Origin: Promicromonospora panici
Lineage (GTDB): Bacteria; Actinomycetota; Actinomycetes; Actinomycetales; Cellulomonadaceae
Length of the DNA: 64,000 nt
Assembly (NCBI RefSeq): GCF_900608595.1
Contig: NZ_UWYY01000014.1
Span: 62,001 to 126,000, forward strand
Direction: 5' to 3'
How positions within the stretch are numbered: the stretch's first letter is position 1; each line of letters begins with the position of its first letter. The notes below the pieces were generated by a model. It was not told the DNA's origin, searched no databases, and saw nothing but the letters and a program-made list of their open reading frames with translations. Position numbers and translations under genes: made by a program. Below are positions 31,918 to 39,836 of the stretch, piece after piece.

Positions 31918-32913
31918 TCATGCGGTAGCCCCCGTCAGTCCGGTCCGCGTGCGGGGGTCGACCAGCACGTAGACGATGTCGATGATGAAGTTGGCCAGGA
32001 GCACGCCGATCACCACGAACAGCAGGGTGCCCTGCAGCAGGAAGAAGTCCTGGTTCTGGATGGCGGACAGCACGAGCTTGCCCAGGCCCGGGTACGCGAA
32101 CACGATCTCGGTCACCAGGGCGCCGCCCAGGATCGTTCCCAGCTGCAGCGCCAGGCCCGTGATCTGCGGCAGCATCGCGTTGCGGAACGCGTACTGCCGA
32201 ATGAGCCGCTTCGGCGCACCGAGCGCTGCGAGGTAGTTCGCGTAGTCCGACTCGAGCTCGTAGATGATCAGGTTCCGCATGCCGATCGCCCAGCCGCCGA
32301 GCGCGACGAGGAACAGCGACAGGAACGGCAGCACCCAGTGCTGCAGCAGGTCCCAGGCGAACGACCACGACCACTGCGGCACCAGGCCGAAGTCGTAGCC
32401 GCCCGCCACGGGGAACCAGCCGAGCGCCACGCCGAAGCCCCACGCGAGCAGGATCGCCAGCCACATGTACGGCATCGCCGTGACCAGGTAGCCGACGGGC
32501 AGGGCCACGTTGTCGAGCCAGCGGCTGCGCGCCGCCATCGCACCCACGCTGTTGCCGACCACCCAGCTGAGCAGGATGGCCGGGATCATGATGCCCAGCG
32601 TGTACGGGACGGCGTCGAGCACGACCTGGCTCACCGGCGCGGGGAACAGCCACACGCTGGTGCCCAGGTCACCGCGGAACAACGAGCCCCAGTAGTTCAG
32701 GTACTGCTGCCAGATCGGCAGGTCGAGCCCGAACATGCGCTCGTAGTACTGCGTCATCGACGCGATCGTCTCGGGGTGCTGCACGGCCGCGCGGGCGACC
32801 ATCCGCTGCACCGGATCTCCCGGCATGAGCCGGGGGATCAGCCAGTTCAGCGTGACCGCGACGACGAACGTCAGGCCATAGACCAGCGTCTTGCGGGCGA
32901 GATAACCGCGCAT
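31918..32913 (-). CDS. OppB/DppB-type permease
   Basis: The 331-residue permease has six helices, the N-terminal LNWLIPRLMPGDPVQRMVAR motif (family FxLxRLxPGDP), and an EAA loop YELESDYANYLAALGAPKRL. It forms the second half of the importer channel. The gene is separated by four bases from the upstream binding-protein gene, confirming a single transcript. Confidence 0.9.
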   Translation of the reverse strand: MRGYLARKTLVYGLTFVVAVTLNWLIPRLMPGDPVQRMVARAAVQHPETIASMTQYYERMFGLDLPIWQQYLNYWGSLFRGDLGTSVWLFPAPVSQVVLDAVPYTLGIMIPAILLSWVVGNSVGAMAARSRWLDNVALPVGYLVTAMPYMWLAILLAWGFGVALGWFPVAGGYDFGLVPQWSWSFAWDLLQHWVLPFLSLFLVALGGWAIGMRNLIIYELESDYANYLAALGAPKRLIRQYAFRNAMLPQITGLALQLGTILGGALVTEIVFAYPGLGKLVLSAIQNQDFFLLQGTLLFVVIGVLLANFIIDIVYVLVDPRTRTGLTGATA

Positions 32914-32916
32914 ACG

Positions 32917-34689
32917 TCAGGAGGCCGGCTCGAGGGCGAGGAGTGCGTTCAGGCCGCCCATCTGCACGTAGTTGTTCCACATCACCGGGAAGTACGCGTC
33001 CTCGCGTCCCTCCTTGGGCCAGTTGGTCCACTGCGACTCGTTGTACTGGGCCCAGGCGCCGTTGTACCAGAGCGGGATCGCCGGCAGGTCGGTCATGAAC
33101 TTCTCCTGGACCTGCGACAGGGTCTCGGTGAACTCCGGCGTGCCGCTCTCGGTGCGTGACAGGTCCTCCACCAGGTTCCACGCCTCGTCGTTCTCGTACC
33201 GGCCGAAGTTTCCCGCCAGCATCTGCTCCTGGATGGGCTGGTAGAACGCGTAGTTGTAGTAGGTCCAGGGCGTGTTGCTGATGCCCGCGTTGCCGTTGAT
33301 CAGCAGGTCGAAGTCACCGGTGGCCCGGGCGTCGTCCACGGCGCCCGCGTCCGGGAAGTCGGCGGTCACCTTGATGCCGACGGCGGAGGCGTCCTCCGCG
33401 ATCACGCGCGCCGACTCCATCCAGTCCGTCCAGCCCGCGGGGACGATCAGCTTGAGGTCGATCGGCTCGCCGTCCGGCGTCTCGACGAACCCGTCGCCGT
33501 CGGTGTCCTCGTAGCCGCCGTCGGCCAGGATCGACTTGGCCTCCTCCGGGTCGAACGTGAAGCCGTGCTCGGCCGCGACGTCCTCGTCGTAGTACTCCTC
33601 GAACGCGGGCACCAGGCCGGAGGGGTGGGCCTTCGACACGAGGCCGCCGTACGCGTTCGCGACGATCTTGTCGACGTCGATCGACCGGGCCAGCGCCTGC
33701 CGGAAGTCGACGTCGTCCATCGGCGCGCGCGTCTGGTTCGGGATCAGGTTCGCCGACGCCGCCGCCAGCATGTACGGCTCACCGTCGTAGTAGGTGCTGA
33801 CCGAGCCCTGGTCCACGAGCGTGTTGACGCCGGGCAGGAAGTTGTTGCTCAGGTCGAGGCTGCCGGACAGCATCAGGCCCAGCGCCACCTCGTTGGAGGT
33901 GTTCACGACGTCGACGATGTACTTCATCGGCATCTCGAGGCCGAGCTCGCTCTTGGCCCACCAGTCGTCGTTGCGCTCCCAGACCATCCGGTCCTGCCCG
34001 ACGGCGGAGAACTTGAACGCGCCGGACCCGACCGGCTTCTCGTTCGGGTTGGACAGCAGCTCCTCGTCCGACCAGTCCCCCATGATGTGCTCCGGCAGCA
34101 CCATGTTGCTGTAGAGCCAGTTGTCCCACTCCTGGTAACGGGGGTCGGAGAACGTGAACTCGACCGTCGTGTCGCTGGTGGCCTCGGCCTTGTCCAGCCA
34201 CGTCCAGAGGTTGCTCCACGGCACGGACTCGACCTTGCCGAGCTCGGCGGTGAAGACGACGTCGTCGGCGTCGAGCGTCTCGCCGTCCTGCCAGGTGAGC
34301 CCCTCGCGGAGCGTGAGCTCGTAGGTGTCGTCGTCGGTCCATTCGCCGCCCTCGGCGAGCCAGGGCTTCAGCTCGAGGGTGATCGGGTCGAACTGGAACA
34401 AGGGCTCGTAGAGCAGGCCGCGAGCACCCGTCGCGTGCCCCGCCCCGGGAATCGGGTTCCAGGACGACGGCGGACCCCACTGGGTACCACTCGTGAAGAC
34501 CGTCTCCTCGCGGGGGTACTCGCCCACGAGCTCGGTCGCCGCGTCCATACCTTCGGCGGACGCATAGGGGTTGGCCGCGGGCGTGGGCGCGCTCCCACCA
34601 CCGCCGGAGCAGGCGGCGAGCAACAAGCCCGCGGCCGTGGCCGTCGCCAGGGCCAACGTGCCCCGAGACCTGGTCTGTCGAAGGAACAT
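32917..34689 (-). CDS. Extracellular solute-binding lipoprotein, family 5
   Basis: The 590-residue protein begins with a lipoprotein signal ending LLLAAC (lipobox Cys about residue 27), followed by a Gly/Ser/Pro linker and a family 5 (DppA/OppA) fold. WTDDDTYELTLREGLTWQDG and ETLDADDVVFTAELGK are the signature region. The C-terminal half is rich in Trp and Tyr (for example WTYYNYAF and WTNWP), a trait of oligosaccharide-binding family 5 proteins such as those for cello-oligosaccharides, so sugar rather than peptide uptake is possible (inference). ATG 34689 is chosen over upstream frame starts because the signal peptide begins there and GAGAGGA precedes it. Confidence 0.88.
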   Translation of the reverse strand: MFLRQTRSRGTLALATATAAGLLLAACSGGGGSAPTPAANPYASAEGMDAATELVGEYPREETVFTSGTQWGPPSSWNPIPGAGHATGARGLLYEPLFQFDPITLELKPWLAEGGEWTDDDTYELTLREGLTWQDGETLDADDVVFTAELGKVESVPWSNLWTWLDKAEATSDTTVEFTFSDPRYQEWDNWLYSNMVLPEHIMGDWSDEELLSNPNEKPVGSGAFKFSAVGQDRMVWERNDDWWAKSELGLEMPMKYIVDVVNTSNEVALGLMLSGSLDLSNNFLPGVNTLVDQGSVSTYYDGEPYMLAAASANLIPNQTRAPMDDVDFRQALARSIDVDKIVANAYGGLVSKAHPSGLVPAFEEYYDEDVAAEHGFTFDPEEAKSILADGGYEDTDGDGFVETPDGEPIDLKLIVPAGWTDWMESARVIAEDASAVGIKVTADFPDAGAVDDARATGDFDLLINGNAGISNTPWTYYNYAFYQPIQEQMLAGNFGRYENDEAWNLVEDLSRTESGTPEFTETLSQVQEKFMTDLPAIPLWYNGAWAQYNESQWTNWPKEGREDAYFPVMWNNYVQMGGLNALLALEPAS

Positions 34690-34957
34690 CGTCGATCCTC
34701 TCGTCCCGCCCACACGGTCGTTGTGCGGACCCGCGCACCGTTACGCCTGGTTGGTGAGCATCGTTCCCGCCCCGAGAGGAATTGGTCAAGGTTTGTGAGC
34801 TATGTTGCGCAATCGACACCTTCGCCCGGGTCGGCGCTTCGCGTGCAGCCTCTCCCGATCCGGGGCTTCGCGCGCAGGGCGGCGGGGACGTTAGGCTGTG
34901 TGCGCCGGTCCGGGTCCTGCCCGGCGCCGGTCTCGCTCCTCCCGCCAGGAGGCGCGA

Positions 34958-35030
34958 GCGCCTGTAGCTCAGTGGATAGAGCACCGCTCTCCTAAAGCGG
35001 GTGTCGGCAGTTCGAGTCTGCCCAGGCGCA
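34958..35030 (+). tRNA. tRNA-Arg (anticodon CCT)
   Basis: A 73-base cloverleaf: acceptor GCGCCTG pairs with CAGGCGC, D-arm AGCTC-AGTGGATA-GAGC, anticodon stem CCGCT/AGCGG with loop CTCCTAA (anticodon CCT, reading AGG), T-arm GGCAG-TTCGAGT-CTGCC, discriminator A. CCA is not encoded. It sits between the divergently read solute-binding gene and a complex palindrome. Confidence 0.95.
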
Positions 35031-35056
35031 CTTCGTCGGCTGCCCCTCGTCCTGCC

Positions 35057-35187
35057 GAGGTAGAACCAGGGCGAGGTAGAACCAGGGCGAGGTAGAACCA
35101 GGGCGAAGTAGAACTGTGGCGAGATGGAACGGCAGCGTGGCTGCGGTTCCATCTCGCCACAGTTCTATCTCGCCCTGGTTCTACTTC
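35057..35187. repeat. 16-bp tandem units folding into an asymmetric palindrome
   Basis: Five 16-base units run in tandem at 35057-35136: three identical GAGGTAGAACCAGGGC copies, then GAAGTAGAACTGTGGC and GAGATGGAACGGCAGC. A three-base loop follows, then three inverted units (35140-35155, 35156-35171, 35172-35187) complementary to the last three left units with one or two mismatches each. The left arm thus has two spare copies. It lies between tRNA-Arg and the convergent ehuA gene and probably terminates both; the asymmetry allows several folding registers. Confidence 0.85.
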
Positions 35188-35226
35188 GGCGGGACGGATG
35201 GGAGGGTCAGGGCGTTGGCGCGTCGG

Positions 35227-36006
35227 TCAGAGGATGGCGCGCAGGAACTCCTGGGTCCGCTCGTGGGACGGGGACGTGAAGATCGTCTCGGGGTCGGCCT
35301 CCTCGACGATCTTCCCGCCGTCGAACATCAGCACGCGGTTCGAGACCTCGCGGGCGAACTGCATCTCGTGCGTGACGATCAGCATCGTGATGTCCGTGGT
35401 CTCGGCGATGTTCCGGAGCACACCGAGCACATCGGCGACGAGCTCCGGGTCCAGCGCGGAGGTCACCTCGTCGAGCAGCAGGATGTCCGGCTCCATGGCC
35501 AGGGCCCGCGCGATCGCGACCCGCTGCTGCTGTCCGCCGGACAGCTTGGTGGGGCGCTCGTCGCGCTTCTCGGCCAGCCCGACCTTGTCGAGGAGCGCCT
35601 CGGCGTCGGTGATGGCCGCGGCCTTGGACTTGCCGAGCACGTGGATCGGCGCCTCGATGATGTTCTCCAGCACCGTCATGTTGGGGAACAGGTTGAACTG
35701 CTGGAACACCATCCCGACGCGACGCCGCACCAGGCTGCGTCGCTTCTCCGGGATGGCAACCCGCTTGTCGCCGCGCATCTCGTGCGTGTACGGGTCTCCG
35801 TCGACGAAGATCAGGCCGCCGTCCGCCTCCTCCAGCGTCATGAGCAGACGCAGGATGGTGGTCTTGCCGGAGCCCGACGGGCCGATCAGCGTGACGCGGT
35901 CACCCTGGGCCACCGAGAAGTCGAGGCCGTCGAGGACCGTGTTGTGCCCGAACTGCTTGACGACCCCGCGGAACTCGATGGCGGGGGTGGTGTCGTTCTC
36001 AGGCAA
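35227..36006 (-). CDS. ehuA: EhuA-type ectoine/polar amino acid ABC ATPase
   Basis: The 259-residue ATPase has Walker A GPSGSGKTT, Q-loop VGMVFQQFNLFPNMT, signature KLSGGQQQRV, Walker B ILLLDEVTSALD and switch His IVTHEM. The charged insertion after residue 80 (RGDKRVAIPEKRR then SLVRRRV) is characteristic of the EhuA subgroup of polar amino-acid ATPases. Its 5' end overlaps ehuD by eight bases. Substrate ectoine/hydroxyectoine is inferred from the four-gene set; another polar amino acid remains possible. Confidence 0.75.
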   Translation of the reverse strand: MPENDTTPAIEFRGVVKQFGHNTVLDGLDFSVAQGDRVTLIGPSGSGKTTILRLLMTLEEADGGLIFVDGDPYTHEMRGDKRVAIPEKRRSLVRRRVGMVFQQFNLFPNMTVLENIIEAPIHVLGKSKAAAITDAEALLDKVGLAEKRDERPTKLSGGQQQRVAIARALAMEPDILLLDEVTSALDPELVADVLGVLRNIAETTDITMLIVTHEMQFAREVSNRVLMFDGGKIVEEADPETIFTSPSHERTQEFLRAIL

Positions 36007-36643
36007 GGCGGTTCTCCAATCGGCGGACGAGCAGCGAGGTCGGGTAGCTCACCAGCAGGAACAACAGGCCGACCAGGGTGATCGCCTCGATGTAGCGGAA
36101 GTTGTTGGCGCCGTACTGCTGCGCGGCGGTGTACATCTCGACCACGGCGATGGCGAACAGGAACGGCGTCTCCTTGAACATGGAGATCGCGTAGTTCCCC
36201 AGTCCCGGCAGCGTGTTGCGGATCGCCTGCGGCAGGATGACGGCGCCCCAGGTGCGCGAGCGCGGCAGGTCGAGGGCGATGGCCGCCTCCCACTGCCCCT
36301 TCGGCACCGCATCGATACCGGCGCGGTACACCTCGGACATGTACGTCGCGTAGTGGATGCCGAGCACCACACACCCGACGGCCAGCGACGGGAACTGCGT
36401 GAACAGCAGGTTCGCGAAGACGAACTGTACCAGCAGCGGCGTCGACCGGATGAACTCGACCAGGAAGCCGATCGGCATGGTGACGACACGCAGGCCGGAC
36501 CGACGGACCACTGCGACGATCAGGCCCAGTACGGAGGCGATGACCATGCCGACCACGGTCGCGAGGACAGTGATCCGCAGACCGTTGAGCAGCTCGGGGA
36601 GCACAGCCGCGGCGTGCTCCCAGCTCCAGGCTGCTTCGTTCAT
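35999..36643 (-). CDS. ehuD: EhuD-type amino acid ABC permease
   Basis: This 214-residue permease of the HisM/polar amino-acid family begins WSWEHAAAVLPELLNGLRIT and carries the EAA-loop motif KGQWEAAIALDLPRSRTW followed by GAVILPQAIRNTLPGLGN. It has about five helices. ATG 36643 overlaps the ehuC stop (ATGA), so translation is coupled. Sequence pattern and gene order match ehuD of ectoine uptake clusters. Confidence 0.72.
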   Translation of the reverse strand: MNEAAWSWEHAAAVLPELLNGLRITVLATVVGMVIASVLGLIVAVVRRSGLRVVTMPIGFLVEFIRSTPLLVQFVFANLLFTQFPSLAVGCVVLGIHYATYMSEVYRAGIDAVPKGQWEAAIALDLPRSRTWGAVILPQAIRNTLPGLGNYAISMFKETPFLFAIAVVEMYTAAQQYGANNFRYIEAITLVGLLFLLVSYPTSLLVRRLENRLA

Positions 36644-37413
36644 GCTCGGTCACCTCCCTTCGACGCGGTCGACGCCGGAGTTCCGGCACCGACATCGGCA
36701 GTGGTCTGCACGGGTGCCAGGCGCAAGACCTCACGCAGCGAAGGCCCCGCGCCCAGCCGGTTCTTCGCCCGCACCTCGAGAGCGTTCATGCCCAGCGTGA
36801 GCAGGTAGGCGACCGCGAAGTAGAGCAGCAGGCCGACGGTGTAAGAGAACACTGTCTCCGACGTCCGCTCGCGCAGCTCCTCGGTGAAGAAGTTGAGGTC
36901 ATGCAGCGAGATGTACGCCGCCAGGGCGGAGCCCTTGACGAGCTGGATCAGCAGGTTGGTGAACATCGGGATCATCAGCGGCCACGCCTGCGGCATGATC
37001 ACCCGGCGCATGCGGTGCACAGGGCCCAGGTCGAGCGCTACGGCCGCCTCCCACTGCCCCTTCGCGACCGAGTTGATCGAGCCGCGCACGACCTCGGAGG
37101 CGTACGCCCCGTAGTTGAGCCCGAGCGCGAGGATGCCGCACGCCAACGGGTCCAGCTCGACGTAGAACGGCGGAAGCGGCAGCACGTAGTACAGCCAGAA
37201 GATCTGCACCACCAGCGACGTGCCGCGGAAGAACTCCACGACCACCCGGGACGGCACGCGCGCCCACTTCGTGCGGGCACGCGAGCCGAAACCCAGGGTG
37301 AACGCGATGAGCAGCGCGAGCACCGCACCGCCGAGCGTCAGCTCGAGCGTGACGAGAATTCCCTCACCGAGCTGCGGCAGCAGTTCAACGAGCTGTTGAA
37401 GGTTGTCCGACAC
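36640..37413 (-). CDS. ehuC: EhuC-type amino acid ABC permease
   Basis: The 257-residue permease has the same family fold, with VEFFRGTSLVVQIFWLYYVL (the FxRGTPLLVQ motif) and EAA loop KGQWEAAVALDLGPVHRMRR. A C-terminal polar tail of about 35 residues extends beyond the last helix and is longer than usual. It is paired with EhuD in the operon, eight bases after ehuB. Confidence 0.72.
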   Translation of the reverse strand: MSDNLQQLVELLPQLGEGILVTLELTLGGAVLALLIAFTLGFGSRARTKWARVPSRVVVEFFRGTSLVVQIFWLYYVLPLPPFYVELDPLACGILALGLNYGAYASEVVRGSINSVAKGQWEAAVALDLGPVHRMRRVIMPQAWPLMIPMFTNLLIQLVKGSALAAYISLHDLNFFTEELRERTSETVFSYTVGLLLYFAVAYLLTLGMNALEVRAKNRLGAGPSLREVLRLAPVQTTADVGAGTPASTASKGGDRA

Positions 37414-37421
37414 GAGCTCGG

Positions 37422-38363
37422 TCAGCCGTCCAGGCCGAGCTCCGGAGCCAGCTCCTCGGCCACCGCGTCGAGGTCACCCTCACAGAGCTTCTCGGTGGTC
37501 AGGCCCTCCACGGGGTACTCGGCCTCCGTGAAGCCGAACGGCTCCACGATCTCCAGCCAGCGCTCCTTGTCGGAGACGATCTCCGCGAGCTTCTCGTTGT
37601 AGGCGTCGCGCAGCTCCTCCTCACCCTGCGGGAAGACCTCTGCGCCGGCACCGATCTGCGGCACGCCGTCGATCTCGGCCACGAACGAGTCGGTGACCTC
37701 GACCGGGGCATCGGTCTTCTCCGCAAGAGTCCTCAGCGAGATACCCGTCAGGGCCAGCGCGTCGGCACGACCGGACGTGACGGCATCCAGGCCGTCCTGG
37801 GCGGCGCCGACCTCGATCTTCTCGATGTCGAGCTTGTCCGCGTAGCCGGACTCGACTGCCCCGCTCAGCACGGCGAGTGTGACGCCCGCCTCCTGAGCGG
37901 ACTGCATGTCGGTCAGGTTGTCGGGGTTGCCCTCCGGCACCATGAACGCGGTGGTGTACATGATCTCGGGCTCGGAGAACAGGGCCTCGCTGCAGCGCTC
38001 GGGCAGGATGGACATGCCGGCGCTGACGGTGTCGTAACGGCCGGCGGCCAGACCCGGGATGAGGGAGTTCCACTCGGTCTGGACGCCCTCGACGTTCTCG
38101 ACGCCGAGCTCGCCGAAGATCTCGCGGTCCAGGGCGATGGTGGCGCCGGTCAGGTCGCCGCCGTCCTCATAGCTGTAGGGCTCCTCGCCGTTGAACGCGA
38201 CGGTGACGGAGCCGTCCTCCTGAAGTTGCTCGAGCGTGCTGGCGCCATCTTCACCGCCGGCGTCGGGGGCCGTCGATGTGCACGCGGCCAGCGCTACCAG
38301 GGTGAGTACTGACCCTGCAGCAAATACGGCTCGGCGGAGCGGGCGGACGCTTGATGTAGACAT
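37422..38363 (-). CDS. ehuB: EhuB-type ectoine-binding lipoprotein
   Basis: The 313-residue family 3 binding protein has a lipoprotein signal ending LVALAAC. EEPYSYEDGGDLTGATIALD and then SLIPGLAAGRYDTVSAGMSI followed by LPERCSEALFSEP form the EhuB-like ligand region, with the PERC motif typical of this subgroup. ATG 38363 is supported by GAAGGGA upstream and by the signal peptide; the longer frame from 38432 lacks one. It would capture ectoine or hydroxyectoine outside the membrane for osmoprotection or catabolism. Expression is probably controlled by the divergent GntR protein. Confidence 0.75.
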   Translation of the reverse strand: MSTSSVRPLRRAVFAAGSVLTLVALAACTSTAPDAGGEDGASTLEQLQEDGSVTVAFNGEEPYSYEDGGDLTGATIALDREIFGELGVENVEGVQTEWNSLIPGLAAGRYDTVSAGMSILPERCSEALFSEPEIMYTTAFMVPEGNPDNLTDMQSAQEAGVTLAVLSGAVESGYADKLDIEKIEVGAAQDGLDAVTSGRADALALTGISLRTLAEKTDAPVEVTDSFVAEIDGVPQIGAGAEVFPQGEEELRDAYNEKLAEIVSDKERWLEIVEPFGFTEAEYPVEGLTTEKLCEGDLDAVAEELAPELGLDG

Positions 38364-38454
38364 GGTTCCCTTCACGCCACCCGGCGCGTAGTGCAAAGCC
38401 TGGGTGGGCTGGAGTTCACGGACGACTCGCAACCGTAGCGCGACTCGGACATTC

Positions 38455-38491
38455 AGACAATCTAGCGTTCGACATTAGGATTGTCTACAAT
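38455..38491. promoter_or_regulatory. GntR-type operator between ehuB and gntR
   Basis: ATTGTCTACAAT (38480-38491) is a perfect 12-base palindrome containing GTCTAC, the GT-N-TAC core bound by FCD-type GntR proteins. A wider inverted pair AGACAATC (38455-38462) / GATTGTCT (38479-38486) shares half of it. Position upstream of both divergent genes suggests joint control. Confidence 0.65.
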
Positions 38492-38600
38492 CTGCAAGTT
38501 CACCCGGCCGGCTGGTCCCGCACCCAGCGGGACGCCACGAAGACGCCCGCGCACCGGGAGATGATGTCGTCATCGACGTGCGCTCACGGAAGGAGCACCG

Positions 38601-39368
38601 ATGTCCCACCCGCCGCGGGCCACTCTGGCGACCGCCCCGTCCTTCTCGCGTGTGACGCGTCCCTCGACCGTCGACCTGATCCAGGCGGAGCTGCGGAACG
38701 CTGTCTACGCCGGGGTGCTCGCCGTCGGCTCGCCGATCCGGGAGGTCGAGGTGGCGGCCCAGCTCGGCGTGAGCCGCGGCCCGCTGCGCGAGGCCGCCCA
38801 GCGCCTGGTCCAGGAGGGGCTGCTCATCGCGACGCCGGGGCGCGGGATGCGGGTGGCGACCATCAGCCCGGAGCGGCTGCCGGCGCTGTACGAGGCGCGC
38901 AAGTCGGTGGAGACCACCGCGGCGCGCCTGCTCGTGCGGTCGGGGACGGACGTGGCGATCACCGGCGTCCGCCACGCGCACGACGAGCTCGTCGCCGCGA
39001 ACCGCACGGGAGACGCGCGCCGGGTCGGCGGAGCCGACCTCAACCTGCACTGGGCGCTCGTCGCCGCTGCCGGCAACCCGTGGCTGACCCGGTGGATGAC
39101 GACGCTGATCGTCGAGGTGCGGATGGCCACGTTCACCGTGAGCGACGAGTACGTGGTGCGCAAGGACACCGCCGAGGCGCACGCCGTCATCGTTGAACGC
39201 CTGGAGGCGCGCGACGAAAAGGGCCTGGTCAGGGCCATCACGACGATGCTCGACGGCGCCGTCGCGCGGCTGCTGGGCCAGGACCAGAAGCCCGTCGAGA
39301 CCCTCGAGGAGCCGGCCGACGTGCCGGAGATCACGCTCGGTCCGATCGACGCCCCGGACGAGCCGTAG
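38601..39368 (+). CDS. GntR-family regulator with FCD domain
   Basis: The 255-residue protein has an N-terminal winged HTH (about residues 24-85, with REVEVAAQLGVSRGPLREAA and QRLVQEGLLIATPGRGMRVA) and a helical FCD effector domain (about 90-235) with the metal-ligand pattern DLNLHWALVAAAGN and later EAHAVIVERL. FCD regulators sense small carboxylates or amino acids. AAGGAG precedes ATG 38601. It diverges from the ehu operon and likely represses it until ligand binds. A hairpin follows at 39394. Confidence 0.9.
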   Translation: MSHPPRATLATAPSFSRVTRPSTVDLIQAELRNAVYAGVLAVGSPIREVEVAAQLGVSRGPLREAAQRLVQEGLLIATPGRGMRVATISPERLPALYEARKSVETTAARLLVRSGTDVAITGVRHAHDELVAANRTGDARRVGGADLNLHWALVAAAGNPWLTRWMTTLIVEVRMATFTVSDEYVVRKDTAEAHAVIVERLEARDEKGLVRAITTMLDGAVARLLGQDQKPVETLEEPADVPEITLGPIDAPDEP

Positions 39369-39393
39369 CGCTCCTCCGCCGGCGACGCTCGTC

Positions 39394-39441
39394 GAGCTTG
39401 TCGAGACCTGGCATCCACGCGCGCGAGGTCTCGACAAGCTC
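39394..39441. terminator. 16-bp hairpin with dispersed-repeat sequence
   Basis: Arms 39394-39409 and 39426-39441 are perfectly complementary over 16 bases (GAGCTTGTCGAGACCT and its complement) around a 16-base loop, 25 bp past the gntR stop. The GTCGAGCTTGTCGAGACC type of hairpin is one I recognise as recurring in intergenic DNA of Micrococcales; here it appears once. Confidence 0.7.
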
Positions 39442-39836
39442 GACCACTCCGATCAGTGGCGTCAGGTATTGCCGCCGGTTGTGACCACGGGTTTCGGTTC
39501 CCCGTTCCCTCCGGGTGCGCCGTCTTCACCTTCGAGCCGGAGACCGGGACCCGGATGGTCACGAACCTCTCGGCGGCCAGACCGCGCCAGAGCGCGAGCA
39601 TCGCCAGAACATCAGGGTGAGGATCGGCAGCCCGATCACCGTGATCACCTGCTGCGCCGCGACCAGACCGGCCCCCCGGCCAGCACGATCAGCGAGATGG
39701 CGACGACGCCCGAGTTTATTGGCCCGGGTATCGCCTCTCGTACCGGGCCAATGGGCACGCATGCTGCCAACGATCCGGTGGCACGTCTATCCCAGGAGGT
39801 ACCTCCGGGCAACGATCGGGGCTCCGAGGACGCCGG
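39442..39836. other. Gap with decayed sequence and a hairpin
   Basis: Apart from the membrane-protein fragment listed separately, no gene is seen. A perfect 10-bp inverted repeat ATTGGCCCGG (39718-39727) / CCGGGCCAAT (39743-39752) lies about 85 bp past the stop of the minus-strand ROK gene and may be its terminator. Confidence 0.5.
39559..39762 (-). pseudogene. Membrane-transporter C-terminal fragment, possibly BCCT
   Basis: A minus-strand frame contains GLVAAQQVITVIGLPILTLM, one hydrophobic helix resembling the last membrane segments of BCCT-family betaine transporters, then changes to low-quality Ser/Arg/Pro sequence; a neighbouring frame continues with ALWRGLAAER. No start or upstream transporter sequence is present, and the frame includes no ribosome-binding site. 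I interpret it as a decayed remnant; the family assignment is weak. Confidence 0.3.

Noticed and set aside
35057..35136. CRISPR-like array of 16-bp repeats
   Set aside because: The units are directly adjacent without spacers and are mirrored by an inverted set, so this is a palindromic repeat rather than a CRISPR array; no cas genes are present.
33779..35152. Long minus-strand frame extending over tRNA-Arg and the palindromic repeats into the binding-protein gene
   Set aside because: The part over the tRNA translates to the typical tRNA-antisense string (PGQTRTADTRFRRAV) and the rest is out of frame with the true lipoprotein gene.
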